Source of the DNA: Nonomuraea soli | Lineage (GTDB): Bacteria; Actinomycetota; Actinomycetes; Streptosporangiales; Streptosporangiaceae | NCBI RefSeq assembly: GCF_013761175.1 | Contig: NZ_JACDUR010000007.1 | Span: 62,001-126,000 of the forward strand | DNA length: 64,000 nt | Direction: 5' to 3' | Shown: positions 53,050 to 60,402 of the stretch, in pieces | How positions within the stretch are numbered: the stretch's first letter is position 1 | Layout of the letters: each line of letters opens with the position of its first letter | Made by a program: the position numbers and the translations under genes | Notes under the pieces: generated by a model | The model's input: only the letters and a program-made list of their open reading frames with translations | What the model was told of the DNA's origin: nothing | Database searches by the model: none

Positions 53050-53995
53050 GGAGACCCCGGTCCTCGCCGCGGAGAACGTCACCAAGCACTTCGACACCGG
53101 CACGCAGACCGTCAGGGCGCTGGAGAACGTGACCCTGCGCCTGTATCGCGGGCGCATCGCCGCGCTCGTCGGCGAGAGCGGCAGCGGCAAGACGACGCTG
53201 GCCCGGCTGCTGGCCCAGTTCTATCCGGTCACCTCGGGCGAGATCAAACTGCGCGGCCAGACCGTCAGCCGGGCGGACAAGGCCTTCTACGGCGAGGTCC
53301 AGCTGGTCTTCCAGGACCCGTTCGCCTCGCTCAACTCGCTGCGCAAGGTCGAGCACAACGTGCGCAGGGCACTCAAGCTGCACGGCCACGAGTCGGGTGA
53401 CGATCAGGTGCACGAGCTGCTGGGCAAGGTGAACCTGACCCCGGCGGCCGAGTTCGCCCGCAAGCTGCCGCACGAGCTGTCGGGCGGTCAGCGCCAGCGG
53501 GTGGCGATCGCCCGCGCGCTGGCCGTACGGCCGGCCGTGCTCCTGGGGGACGAGCCGATCTCGATGCTCGACGTCTCCATCCGGCTGGACGTGCTCAACC
53601 TGCTGGCCAGGCTGCGCGAGGAGGAAGGGCTGGCGCTGCTCTACATCACGCACGACATCGCCAGCGCCCGCTACCTGTCCGACGACATCTACGTCATGTA
53701 CGCCGGGCAGATGGTCGAGGGCGGCCCCGCCGAGTCGGTGATCCAGGAGCCGAAACACCCCTACACCCGGTTGCTCATCGACTCCTCGCCCGACCCCGAG
53801 CGGGCCGGCGGCAGCTCGGCCTTCACCGCCACGGCCAAGCTGGGCGAGCCGCCCAGCCTGGTGGACCCGCCGCCCGGATGCCGGTTCCACCCCCGCTGCC
53901 CCTTCGCCATGGACAAGTGCAAGACGGACTTCCCGCCGCGCACCGAGTTCTCCGACGGAAGCTGGACCAACTGCTGGCTGCACGAGGAAGCATGA
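53042..53995 (+). CDS. Opp/Dpp-type ABC ATPase (DppF-like)
   Basis: A 317-residue ATPase: Walker A GESGSGKTT (44-52), Q-loop VFQDPFASLN, signature LSGGQRQR, Walker B region VLLGDEPISMLD where Gly precedes the Asp-Glu pair, switch His ITHDIASAR and C-terminal CRFHPRCPFAMDKC. It completes the Opp-type importer. The next gene, a putative glycosidase, overlaps its stop (ATGA), so import and hydrolysis are coupled at translation. Confidence 0.94.
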   Translation: MPEETPVLAAENVTKHFDTGTQTVRALENVTLRLYRGRIAALVGESGSGKTTLARLLAQFYPVTSGEIKLRGQTVSRADKAFYGEVQLVFQDPFASLNSLRKVEHNVRRALKLHGHESGDDQVHELLGKVNLTPAAEFARKLPHELSGGQRQRVAIARALAVRPAVLLGDEPISMLDVSIRLDVLNLLARLREEEGLALLYITHDIASARYLSDDIYVMYAGQMVEGGPAESVIQEPKHPYTRLLIDSSPDPERAGGSSAFTATAKLGEPPSLVDPPPGCRFHPRCPFAMDKCKTDFPPRTEFSDGSWTNCWLHEEA

Positions 53996-55887
53996 GCTAT
54001 CACCTTCGTTACCAGGTGCTCCCCGGCCGGGACGCCACCCCGCTGGCCCGCTACTGCGCCGAGCACGGCGTCGACGAGGTCGTGCTGATCTACAGCTCCG
54101 AGGAGCTGCACTCCGGCCACCCGGTGGGCGTCGGCGAGGATCTGTGGTTCGAGCACGTGGCCGCGGTCAAGCGGGTGCTCGACGCGCACGGCGTGGGCGC
54201 CAGCCTGAACCCGTGGGTGACCGTCGGCCACGCGGACCGGGGCCGGATGCAGGACCTGGGGTTCGCGCCCATGGTCTCGCCCTACGGTGAGGTGTCCACG
54301 GCGACCGCCTCCTTCGCCTGCCCGGTCTGGCGCGACTGGCTGGCGGGACACTACGGCCGCTTCTCCGAGCTCGGCTTCCGCGTGTTGTGGCTGGAGGACG
54401 ACTTCCGCTACCACAACCACTCCCCGCTCACCTGGGGCGGCGGGTTCGAGCCCGAGATGCTGGAGCGCTTCGCGCTGCTGTCGGGGGAGAAGGTGGAGCG
54501 CGAGGAACTGGTCGCGGCGGTCACCGCGGGCGGCCCGCCGCACCCCTGGCGCTCGCTGCTCCAGCAGACGTGGCGCGAGGCCCAGCTCGAAGCCCTCGAC
54601 GCCGTACGGCAGGCGGTCGGCGGCCGGGCCAGGCTGGGCCTGATGAGCTCCGGCCTGGGCATCGCCTCGGTCGAGGGCCGCGACTGGGCGGCGCTGTTCG
54701 ACCGGATCGACGTGCACCGGCCCCACTTCGCGCCCTACGGCGACGCGCCAGGACAGTCGCTGGCCTCCTCGATTGCCATGCTGGAGCTGCAGCGCGCGGT
54801 GCGTCCCGAGGGTGTGGAGGTGGCGCCGGAGATCGAGAACTGGCCGCACACCGAGTGGACCAAGTCCGACACCCAGACCTGGTCGGAGATGGTCGCCGCA
54901 CGCCTGTCGGGAGCCGACGGCATGCTGCTCGACGTGCATCCCTTCGTGACGGGCGAGCCGGAGCGTTACCCCCGGGTCGGGAGCATGCTCGACCGGTCGC
55001 GCGCCGCGCTCGACGCCACGGCCTCGCCCGTGCTCACGACCGAGGGAGTCGCGATCCCGTGGTGGCCGGAGACGGCCGCGAGGGTCTGGGGCGACGGGAC
55101 CTTCGACGGCCTGACGGCCGACCCGTTGCGCGCGGCCCGCTACCTGCTGCCGTACGGCGTGCCGATCAGGGCCGGCTCCGGCCCCGTCACCGCGCTGTTC
55201 GGCAAGGTCGCCTGGGGTGTGCCCGACTCCGAGATGGAGGCGATCTTCTCCGGCGGGGTGCTGCTCGACGGGCACGCCGCCGTGATCCTCACCGAGCGGG
55301 GGTACGGCTCGCTGCTCGGGGTGGAGGTCGTGGAGGTGACCGAGCGGTCGGAGCCTTCGCGCGTGCCGTACAGCATGGAACGGATCGCCGACGGCGGCGC
55401 GTTGCTCAGCGTCAACGTGCAGCCCGCGCTGGCGCGGCTGGCGGCGGTGAGCGGCGCGCAGGTGTGGACGCACATCCTCACCCCGCGCGAGGAGGAGTGG
55501 GGCGACGGGCGCGTGGCCTACGCCAACGGGCTGGGCGGCCGGGTGGTCACGCTCGCCGCGTGCGCGCCCGAGTCCCTGGGGCGCTGCGACGACGGGCAGC
55601 GGCTGGCGCATCGCGCGGTGCGTTTCCTGGGCGGAGATTTCCCCCTGGTCAGTGGCGGTCCGCATCTCATGCCGCAGCTCGCGCAGGCGGGCGGGGGCAG
55701 GAGGCTGGCGATCGTCAACGGCTCGGCCGATCCGGCTCGTCCGATCGTGTCGGGGCCGGCGCCGAGCGTCGCGACGCTGCTGGAGCCGTTGCGGGAGCCG
55801 AGGAGCGTGCCCGTGCGGTCGGAGACCGGATATTTCGTGATCGACGAAGACGTGCCGCACCGCGGCTACGCGATCTTGGAGTGGTGA
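53992..55887 (+). CDS. Putative intracellular glycoside hydrolase, family not recognised
   Basis: A 631-residue soluble protein without signal peptide. The N-terminal 330 residues look like a TIM barrel: strand-end motifs LNPWVTVGH (72-80), MVSPYGE (94-100), VLWLEDDFRYHNH (131-143), GLMSSGLG (216-223), VAPEIENWPHTEWT (277-290) and MLLDVHPF (311-318). Acidic residues at LEDD (134-137) and EIEN (280-283) are placed like a clan GH-A acid/nucleophile pair. The C-terminal half resembles the trimerisation-plus-beta layout of beta-galactosidase-like enzymes. Between the Opp ATPases and GH20, it should cleave an imported oligosaccharide. Specific activity is unknown. Confidence 0.6.
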   Translation: MSYHLRYQVLPGRDATPLARYCAEHGVDEVVLIYSSEELHSGHPVGVGEDLWFEHVAAVKRVLDAHGVGASLNPWVTVGHADRGRMQDLGFAPMVSPYGEVSTATASFACPVWRDWLAGHYGRFSELGFRVLWLEDDFRYHNHSPLTWGGGFEPEMLERFALLSGEKVEREELVAAVTAGGPPHPWRSLLQQTWREAQLEALDAVRQAVGGRARLGLMSSGLGIASVEGRDWAALFDRIDVHRPHFAPYGDAPGQSLASSIAMLELQRAVRPEGVEVAPEIENWPHTEWTKSDTQTWSEMVAARLSGADGMLLDVHPFVTGEPERYPRVGSMLDRSRAALDATASPVLTTEGVAIPWWPETAARVWGDGTFDGLTADPLRAARYLLPYGVPIRAGSGPVTALFGKVAWGVPDSEMEAIFSGGVLLDGHAAVILTERGYGSLLGVEVVEVTERSEPSRVPYSMERIADGGALLSVNVQPALARLAAVSGAQVWTHILTPREEEWGDGRVAYANGLGGRVVTLAACAPESLGRCDDGQRLAHRAVRFLGGDFPLVSGGPHLMPQLAQAGGGRRLAIVNGSADPARPIVSGPAPSVATLLEPLREPRSVPVRSETGYFVIDEDVPHRGYAILEW

Positions 55888-57248
55888 TGAACGAGCGGCC
55901 CCAGGTCGTCCCCGCCCTGCAGGAGTGGACGGGCGGCACCGGCGAGTTCCGGCTCGCTCCCGATTCCCGGGTGATCTGCGCCGATCCCGCGCTGGGCGCC
56001 GACCTGGCCGCCGAGCTGGGAATCGGCCACGCGACGGAGGGCGAGGGCGACATCGTGCTCGAACTCGCCCCCACCGGCCGAGGCGACGAGAGCTACCGGC
56101 TGCAGGCCGACCCCGGCGGCGTGCGGATCAGCGCCCCCACGGCTCGCGGCCTGTACTACGGCACGCGGACTCTCGTCCAGATCCTGCGCTCCGGCGCGAT
56201 GCCGTGCGGCGTGGCGCAGGACTGGCCGAACTACCCGGTGCGCGGCTACATGCTCGACGTCGGGCGCCGCTACGTCACCCCTGAGCTCATCCACCGCCTC
56301 ATCCGGCTGATGGGCCGCTTCAAGCTCAACGAGCTGCAACTTCACCTCAACGACAACGAGATCAAGGCCCCGGAGGGCGACTGGAGCAAGGCGCTGCACG
56401 GCTTCCGCCTGCGCTCGGACGCGTTCCCGGGCCTGGCTTCCGAGCAGGCGTACTCCCGCGCGGAATGGGACACCTTCGAGGACCTGGCCGCCGCTCACGC
56501 GATCACCATCGTCCCCGAGATCGACGCCCCCGCCCACTCGCGGTCCTTCATCGCCCACGACCCGTCCATCGGGCACGACGACGGCAACTCCGACCACCTC
56601 GACCTGGCCAACCCGGCCGCGACCGACCTGGTCAAAGCGGTGTTCACCGAGTTCGCGCCGTGGTTTCGCGGGCCCGCCCTGCACTTCGGTGCCGATGAGT
56701 ACTACCAGAGCAAGCAGCTGTGGAAGGAGTTCTTCAACGACCTGGCCGCGCACGTGCGCTCGCTCGGCAAGCAGCCGCGCGCCTGGGGCGGCTTCACCCG
56801 ACTGTCCCCGACGGGCGACACCGCGGGCTTCGACCCCGACGTGGTGATCAACAGCTGGAACAACGGCTTCTACGGCCCCGACGGCGCCCGCGACGACTCC
56901 TACCGGCTGATCAACAGCAACGACGACCTGCTCTACATCGTCCCCAAGGCCGACTACTACCACGGATACGGGCTGGACGCGGAGTGGCTCTACAACCACT
57001 GGGAGCCGCACGTCTTCGCCGACGGGCAGCAGCTCGAACCCGGCGACCCGCGCCTGCTCGGCGCCATGCCCGCGCTCTGGAACGACCTGGTCAGGGAGGA
57101 CTACTCCGAGGAGTGGATGTACGAGCTGATCGAGGAGAGCCTGGGGGTGCTCGCGCAGAAGATGTGGAGCGGCGCCGGCGCCGGCCTGCCGTACGACAGG
57201 TTCGCTAGGCTCGTCGCCATGAACACCACCACACCCAAGGGTGCCTAG
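55887..57248 (+). CDS. GH20 beta-N-acetylhexosaminidase, cytoplasmic
   Basis: A 453-residue glycosidase that removes terminal GlcNAc or GalNAc by substrate-assisted catalysis. The catalytic Asp270-Glu271 pair is in HFGADEYY (266-273); RGYMLDVGRRYV (119-130) supplies the substrate Arg, LQLHLNDNEIK follows, and there is an N-terminal GH20b-like domain. No signal peptide, so it acts on imported sugars. Its start overlaps the stop of the previous gene by one base. The last codons (LVAMNTTTPKGA) run through a TAGGCT-N7-ATG leaderless-promoter signature at 57206-57221, so the final nine residues may double as a separate mini-ORF. Confidence 0.92.
   Translation: MNERPQVVPALQEWTGGTGEFRLAPDSRVICADPALGADLAAELGIGHATEGEGDIVLELAPTGRGDESYRLQADPGGVRISAPTARGLYYGTRTLVQILRSGAMPCGVAQDWPNYPVRGYMLDVGRRYVTPELIHRLIRLMGRFKLNELQLHLNDNEIKAPEGDWSKALHGFRLRSDAFPGLASEQAYSRAEWDTFEDLAAAHAITIVPEIDAPAHSRSFIAHDPSIGHDDGNSDHLDLANPAATDLVKAVFTEFAPWFRGPALHFGADEYYQSKQLWKEFFNDLAAHVRSLGKQPRAWGGFTRLSPTGDTAGFDPDVVINSWNNGFYGPDGARDDSYRLINSNDDLLYIVPKADYYHGYGLDAEWLYNHWEPHVFADGQQLEPGDPRLLGAMPALWNDLVREDYSEEWMYELIEESLGVLAQKMWSGAGAGLPYDRFARLVAMNTTTPKGA
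57206..57221 (+). promoter_or_regulatory. Leaderless-type promoter inside the 3' end of the GH20 gene
   Basis: TAGGCT, seven bases, ATG: the same signature as at least eleven other starts in this window. The ATG opens a nine-codon frame (MNTTTPKGA) in register with GH20 that ends at 57248. A transcript from here would carry the 16S-like segment and the RNHCP gene. Confidence 0.45.
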
Positions 57249-57269
57249 CAGGGGACGACGCCGACGCCA

Positions 57270-57445
57270 GTGCGATCGGGACGACATCCACCGGCGGCAG
57301 CTGGGGCGACCTTGCTGACAGTGGCCGAGACAAATCCACAACCTCGGTCGTGGTCCGGATCCCTCGTCGTTGCGACGAGGGTGAAGTCGGAGCCGGGAGT
57401 AATCGCCGTTGAGAGGCGGTGAATCGTATCCCTCGCCCGTTCAAG
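57270..57445 (+). ncRNA. 16S rRNA 3'-major-domain-like structured element
   Basis: Collinear blocks match the 16S rRNA order from about E. coli 1186 to 1407: GGGACGACATC (57278), TTGCTGACAGTGGCCGAG (57312), GTCGTGGTCCGGAT (57347), TGAAGTCGGAG (57382), AGTAATCGC (57398), GCGGTGAAT (57416), CGCCCGT (57434). Three stems occupy the places of helices 41, 42 and 43: GGCCGAG/CTCGGTC (57323-57329, 57343-57349), CCCTCGTCG/CGACGAGGG around TTG (57361-57381) and CGCC/GGCG (57404-57418). Stems are shorter than in 16S and use different paired bases, so pairing has been kept while sequence changed. It is not a functional 16S gene. It may be an mRNA leader that mimics the ribosomal head, or a diverged rRNA fragment. 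Confidence 0.7.
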
Positions 57446-57482
57446 CCTGGGCCTCAGGAGATCTTACGGAACCCTGCGCCTT

Positions 57483-57520
57483 CCGAGTTGAAGCTCACAC
57501 CTTCAATCGGCTCGGAGGGG
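57483..57520 (+). promoter_or_regulatory. Hairpin with alternative pairing that overlaps the RNHCP Shine-Dalgarno
   Basis: TTGAAG (57488-57493) pairs exactly with CTTCAA (57501-57506) around CTCACAC. Below it, CCGA(G) at 57483-57487 can pair either with TCGG (57507-57510) or with CTCGG (57511-57515); the second choice covers the start of the Shine-Dalgarno GGAGGGG (57514-57520). The two pairings exclude each other, so the structure could gate ribosome access. Confidence 0.5.
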
Positions 57521-57524
57521 CACC

Positions 57525-57830
57525 ATCAGTCGGGCAACCGAGAACACCGGCTTCACCTGCATGCACTGCGGGATCGAGGTCGGGCCGCTGCCGCGTGGCA
57601 GCTACCGCAATCACTGTCCGTCGTGCCTGTGCTCCAGACACGTGGACGTGCTGCCCGGTGACCGGGCGGCTCGGTGCCGCGGGCTCATGCGGGCCCGGGG
57701 CGTCGACAGCCATCCGGCCAAGGGGCACATGCTCGTCCACCGCTGCGTGGAGTGCGGGTTCGTGCGGCGCAACCGCGTCGCACCCGACGACGAGCTGGAG
57801 TCCTTGCTCCAGGTCATGAAGTACGGCTGA
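57525..57830 (+). CDS. RNHCP-domain zinc-binding protein with apparent ATC start codon
   Basis: A 101-residue protein of the RNHCP family: SYRNHCPSCLCSRHVDV, GDRAARCRGLM, HRCVECGFVRRNRVAPDDEL, with paired Cys motifs (CxxC at the N-terminus, CPSC, CVEC) that should bind zinc. Function of the family is unknown. The family N-terminus (S-R-x-T-E-N-T-G-F-x-C-x-H-C) is encoded from ATC at 57525, four bases after GGAGGGG. No ATG, GTG, TTG or CTG exists in frame between the upstream TGA (57489-57491) and ATG 57561. Starting at 57561 would remove the first zinc Cys and leave no Shine-Dalgarno, so ATC is the best reading. Overlaps the convergent reductase gene by 17 bp. Confidence 0.78.
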   Translation: MSRATENTGFTCMHCGIEVGPLPRGSYRNHCPSCLCSRHVDVLPGDRAARCRGLMRARGVDSHPAKGHMLVHRCVECGFVRRNRVAPDDELESLLQVMKYG

Positions 57831-58422
57831 GGCCGGGGCCGCCCACTTGATACGTCAGGTGGGTGGCCAGCGGCGACTGCACGCACGACAGCTGCCGCAG
57901 GTCCGCGCTGAAGGAGCCGTCGAACAGCGGACGCCCGGCGCCGAGGACGACCGGCGCGATGTGGATGCCCAGGGTGTCGACCACCCCGGCGCGCAGATAC
58001 TGCTGGATGACGTCGGCGCCGCCGCCGATCGCGACCGTGCGGTCTCCGGCGACCGCGCGGGCCTGGGCGAGTGCCTCGCCGATGCCGGTCACATAGGTGA
58101 AGTCGGCCGGCAGGTCGTCGGTGATGCGGTTGGTCAGCACGAAGATCGGCATGTCGAAGGGGTTCTTGCCGCCCCAGGCCTCGCCCGCGTCGAACATGCC
58201 CCGGCCGACGATCACGGCGCCGGCCTCGCTCGCGCCGGCGAGCACCTCGGCGTCGATGCTGTTGCCCTCGCCGGACGTGGGGTGCTCGTAGCTCCACGGG
58301 CCGCCGAAGACCCAGTAGTGCAGCCGCTCGCCGCCCTCGCCCAGGCCGCAGCCGGGACCGTCGTTGGGGCCGGCGACGAAGCCGTCCAGGGAGATCGTGA
58401 TGTCGGCGTGAACCCGTGCCAT
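57814..58422 (-). CDS. Dihydrofolate reductase-family (RibD C-terminal-like) protein
   Basis: A 202-residue NADPH-binding reductase: TISLDGFVAGPNDGPGCGLG (9-28), VIVGRGMFDAGEAWGG, PIFVLTNR, VAIGGGADVIQQYLRAGVVD and HIAPVVLGAGRPLFD are the standard blocks. Such stand-alone proteins are common in actinobacteria and usually do not replace folA; substrate is unknown. ATG at 58422 preceded by GAGGAGGAC. The 3' end overlaps the RNHCP gene. Confidence 0.9.
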   Translation of the reverse strand: MARVHADITISLDGFVAGPNDGPGCGLGEGGERLHYWVFGGPWSYEHPTSGEGNSIDAEVLAGASEAGAVIVGRGMFDAGEAWGGKNPFDMPIFVLTNRITDDLPADFTYVTGIGEALAQARAVAGDRTVAIGGGADVIQQYLRAGVVDTLGIHIAPVVLGAGRPLFDGSFSADLRQLSCVQSPLATHLTYQVGGPGLSRTS

Positions 58423-58477
58423 GGTGTCCTCCTCGTTCAGGGGTGTCGGAGGGGCAGACCAGGGCGGGGCCGGAAAC

Positions 58478-59224
58478 TCATCGGGAGCCGATCACCACGG
58501 TGGAGAGGAACTCCTCCGACGACTCCACACGCGGAGTCAGGCCGTGGTCGGTCATGAGCTTCGCCGCGGTGTCGGCCTGGCGGGTGCTGGTCTCGACGAG
58601 CAGGTGGCCGCCGGGGGCGAGCCACGATCGGGCGTCGGCCAGAACCCTCCTGAGCACGTCGAGCCCGTCGGGGCCGCCGTCGAGGGCGACAAACGCCTCG
58701 TGCTCGCGTGCTTCCGCGGGCAGCAGCGGCACCTCGGCGGTGGGCACGTAGGGCACGTTGGCCAGGAGCAGATCGATCCGGCCGCGCAGTGCGGCGGGCA
58801 GGGGGTCGAACAGGTCGCCGAGGTGGACGTCGGTGACGTTGCGGCGGGCGCAGGCGACGGCGGCCGGGTCGATGTCGCAGGCGTGCAGCGAGGCGCCCAA
58901 CGGGGTGGCGACGGCGGCGCCGAGCGCGCCGGAGCCGCAGCACAGGTCGACGACGGTGAGGCCGGAGCGGTCGCCGGCCAGTTCGACGGCCTGCCGTACG
59001 AGGAACTCGCTGCGGCGGCGCGGCACGAACACGCCGGGGTCGAGCAGGATGCGCAGCCCGCAGAATTCGGCCCACCCCACGACCTGCTCCAGCGGCAGCC
59101 CGGCGACCCGACGGACGATCATGCTCTCCAGCTCGTCCGGCGAACCGGCGGCGGACTGGAGGAGCTCTGCCTCATCCTCGGCGAAGACACAACCGGCGGC
59201 GCGGAGCCGGGACACAATCGACAC
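58478..59224 (-). CDS. PrmC-related putative protein glutamine methyltransferase
   Basis: A 248-residue SAM-dependent methyltransferase close to PrmC/HemK: N-terminal helical domain, LPLEQVVGWAEFCGLRILLD, VPRRRSEFLV, SAM motif VVDLCCGSGALGAAVA and ACDIDPAAV. The NPPY catalytic motif reads NVPY (LLLANVPYVPTAEVPLLP), as in the actinobacterial subgroup of PrmC relatives with unassigned substrate. GTG 59224 chosen; in-frame GTG codons at 59245 and 59215 are alternatives. Upstream SPFH operon ends 108 bp away behind a hairpin. Confidence 0.85.
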   Translation of the reverse strand: MSIVSRLRAAGCVFAEDEAELLQSAAGSPDELESMIVRRVAGLPLEQVVGWAEFCGLRILLDPGVFVPRRRSEFLVRQAVELAGDRSGLTVVDLCCGSGALGAAVATPLGASLHACDIDPAAVACARRNVTDVHLGDLFDPLPAALRGRIDLLLANVPYVPTAEVPLLPAEAREHEAFVALDGGPDGLDVLRRVLADARSWLAPGGHLLVETSTRQADTAAKLMTDHGLTPRVESSEEFLSTVVIGSR

Positions 59225-59309
59225 AGAACACCACTTTACGGACACGTTGTCCTGAACGAGGTGGCGGCATGACCCGAGGGCGGGAGCCGTCGAGACCCGC
59301 GCCCTCGAA

Positions 59310-59325
59310 GAGCCGGTGCCGGCTC
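59310..59325 (-). terminator. Hairpin after the SPFH gene, probable terminator
   Basis: GAGCCGGTGCCGGCTC is a perfect stem with minimal loop, 8 bp past the SPFH stop on the minus strand. A second dyad (GAGGGC...GCCCTC, about 59278-59306) follows. No long T-tract, as is common in GC-rich actinobacteria. Confidence 0.5.
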
Positions 59326-59332
59326 CGCTCTC

Positions 59333-60400
59333 TCAGCGTTCGGCCTCCTGGCGGTCACGCTCCAGGTCGGGGAAGGGCGCGGGCTCGGGTACGGCGGAGC
59401 CGAGCGCACGGGGACCGACCTCGGCGTCCTGCGCGTCGGCGACCGCCTCGGAGGCGGCCTCGCGCGCCTGCTCGATCTCGCGCTCCGCCGAGTCGGAGGT
59501 CTCGACGGGACGGGTGGCGGCCGACCTGGGCAGAACCTCGGTGAACGCCTGGGAGATGCCCTGGAGCGCCGAGGTGACCTCGGAAGGGATCACCCACATG
59601 GTGTTGCCCTGCCCCTGCGCGAGCTGCGGCAGCACCTGGAGGTACTGGTAGGCCAGCAGCTTGGGGTCGGGGTCGTTGCGGTGCACGGCCTGGAAGACCT
59701 GGTCGATGGCGCGTGACTGGCCCTCGGCCTCCAGGATGGCGGCGGTGCGGGCGCCCTCGGCACGCAGCACCCTGGCCTGCTTGTCACCTTCGGCGGTGAG
59801 GATCTGCGACTGCCGCTGGCCTTCGGCGTTGAGGATGGCGGCGCGCTTGTCACGCTCGGCGCGCATCTGCTTCTCCATCGCGTCCTTGATGGTCTTGGGC
59901 GGGTCGATGGCCTTGATCTCGACCCGGTTGACGCGCAGTCCCCACTTGCCGGTGGCCTCGTCGAGCACGCCGCGCAGCTGGCTGTTGATGGTGTCGCGGG
60001 AGGTGAGGGTCTTCTCCAGGTCCATCGAGCCGACGACGTTGCGCAGGGTGGTGACGGTGAGCTGCTCGACGGCCTGGATGTAGTTGGCGATCTCGTAGGC
60101 GGCGGCGCGGGGGTCGGTGACCTGGAAGTAGAGCACGGTGTCGATCTCGACGACGAGGTTGTCCTCGGTGATGACCGGCTGCGGGCGGAAGGAGACGACC
60201 TGCTCCCGCAGGTCGATCATCGGGTAGACGCGGTCGATGTACGGGATGACGAAGTTGAGTCCGGGCTTGAGCGTGCGGTGGTAGCGGCCCAGCCGCTCGA
60301 CGTTGCGCGCCCGGGCCTGGGGCACGATCCGTACGGCACGCAGCACGGTGAAGACGGCGAAGAGGATGACCAGAACCCCGATGTAAAGGAGGGCGTCCAT
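59333..60400 (-). CDS. SPFH-domain (stomatin/prohibitin-like) membrane protein
   Basis: A 355-residue protein with an N-terminal membrane helix (MDALLYIGVLVILFAVFTVL), the SPFH domain (RIVPQARARNVERLGRYHRT; LNFVIPYIDRVYPMIDLREQ; EIDTVLYFQVTDPRAAAYEI) and a long charged coiled coil (MEKQMRAERDKRAAILNAEG onward). The C-terminal 60 residues are acidic and disordered. Such proteins form membrane microdomain scaffolds and modulate proteases. It is two bases downstream of the NfeD-like gene, the classic stomatin-NfeD pair. Confidence 0.93.
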   Translation of the reverse strand: MDALLYIGVLVILFAVFTVLRAVRIVPQARARNVERLGRYHRTLKPGLNFVIPYIDRVYPMIDLREQVVSFRPQPVITEDNLVVEIDTVLYFQVTDPRAAAYEIANYIQAVEQLTVTTLRNVVGSMDLEKTLTSRDTINSQLRGVLDEATGKWGLRVNRVEIKAIDPPKTIKDAMEKQMRAERDKRAAILNAEGQRQSQILTAEGDKQARVLRAEGARTAAILEAEGQSRAIDQVFQAVHRNDPDPKLLAYQYLQVLPQLAQGQGNTMWVIPSEVTSALQGISQAFTEVLPRSAATRPVETSDSAEREIEQAREAASEAVADAQDAEVGPRALGSAVPEPAPFPDLERDRQEAER

Positions 60401-60402
60401 GT

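Noticed and set aside
57270..57445. Functional 16S rRNA gene or group II intron
   Set aside because: The segment covers only about 180 bp of a 1.5 kb gene and lacks the anti-Shine-Dalgarno end. It begins with a GTGCG like group II introns, but no domain V hairpin or reverse transcriptase is present.
59240..59252. GGACA-CGT-TGTCC near the methyltransferase start as another member of the GACA-N2-TGTC operator set
   Set aside because: The spacer is three bases instead of two, and no NarL-type regulator is nearby; probably coincidental.
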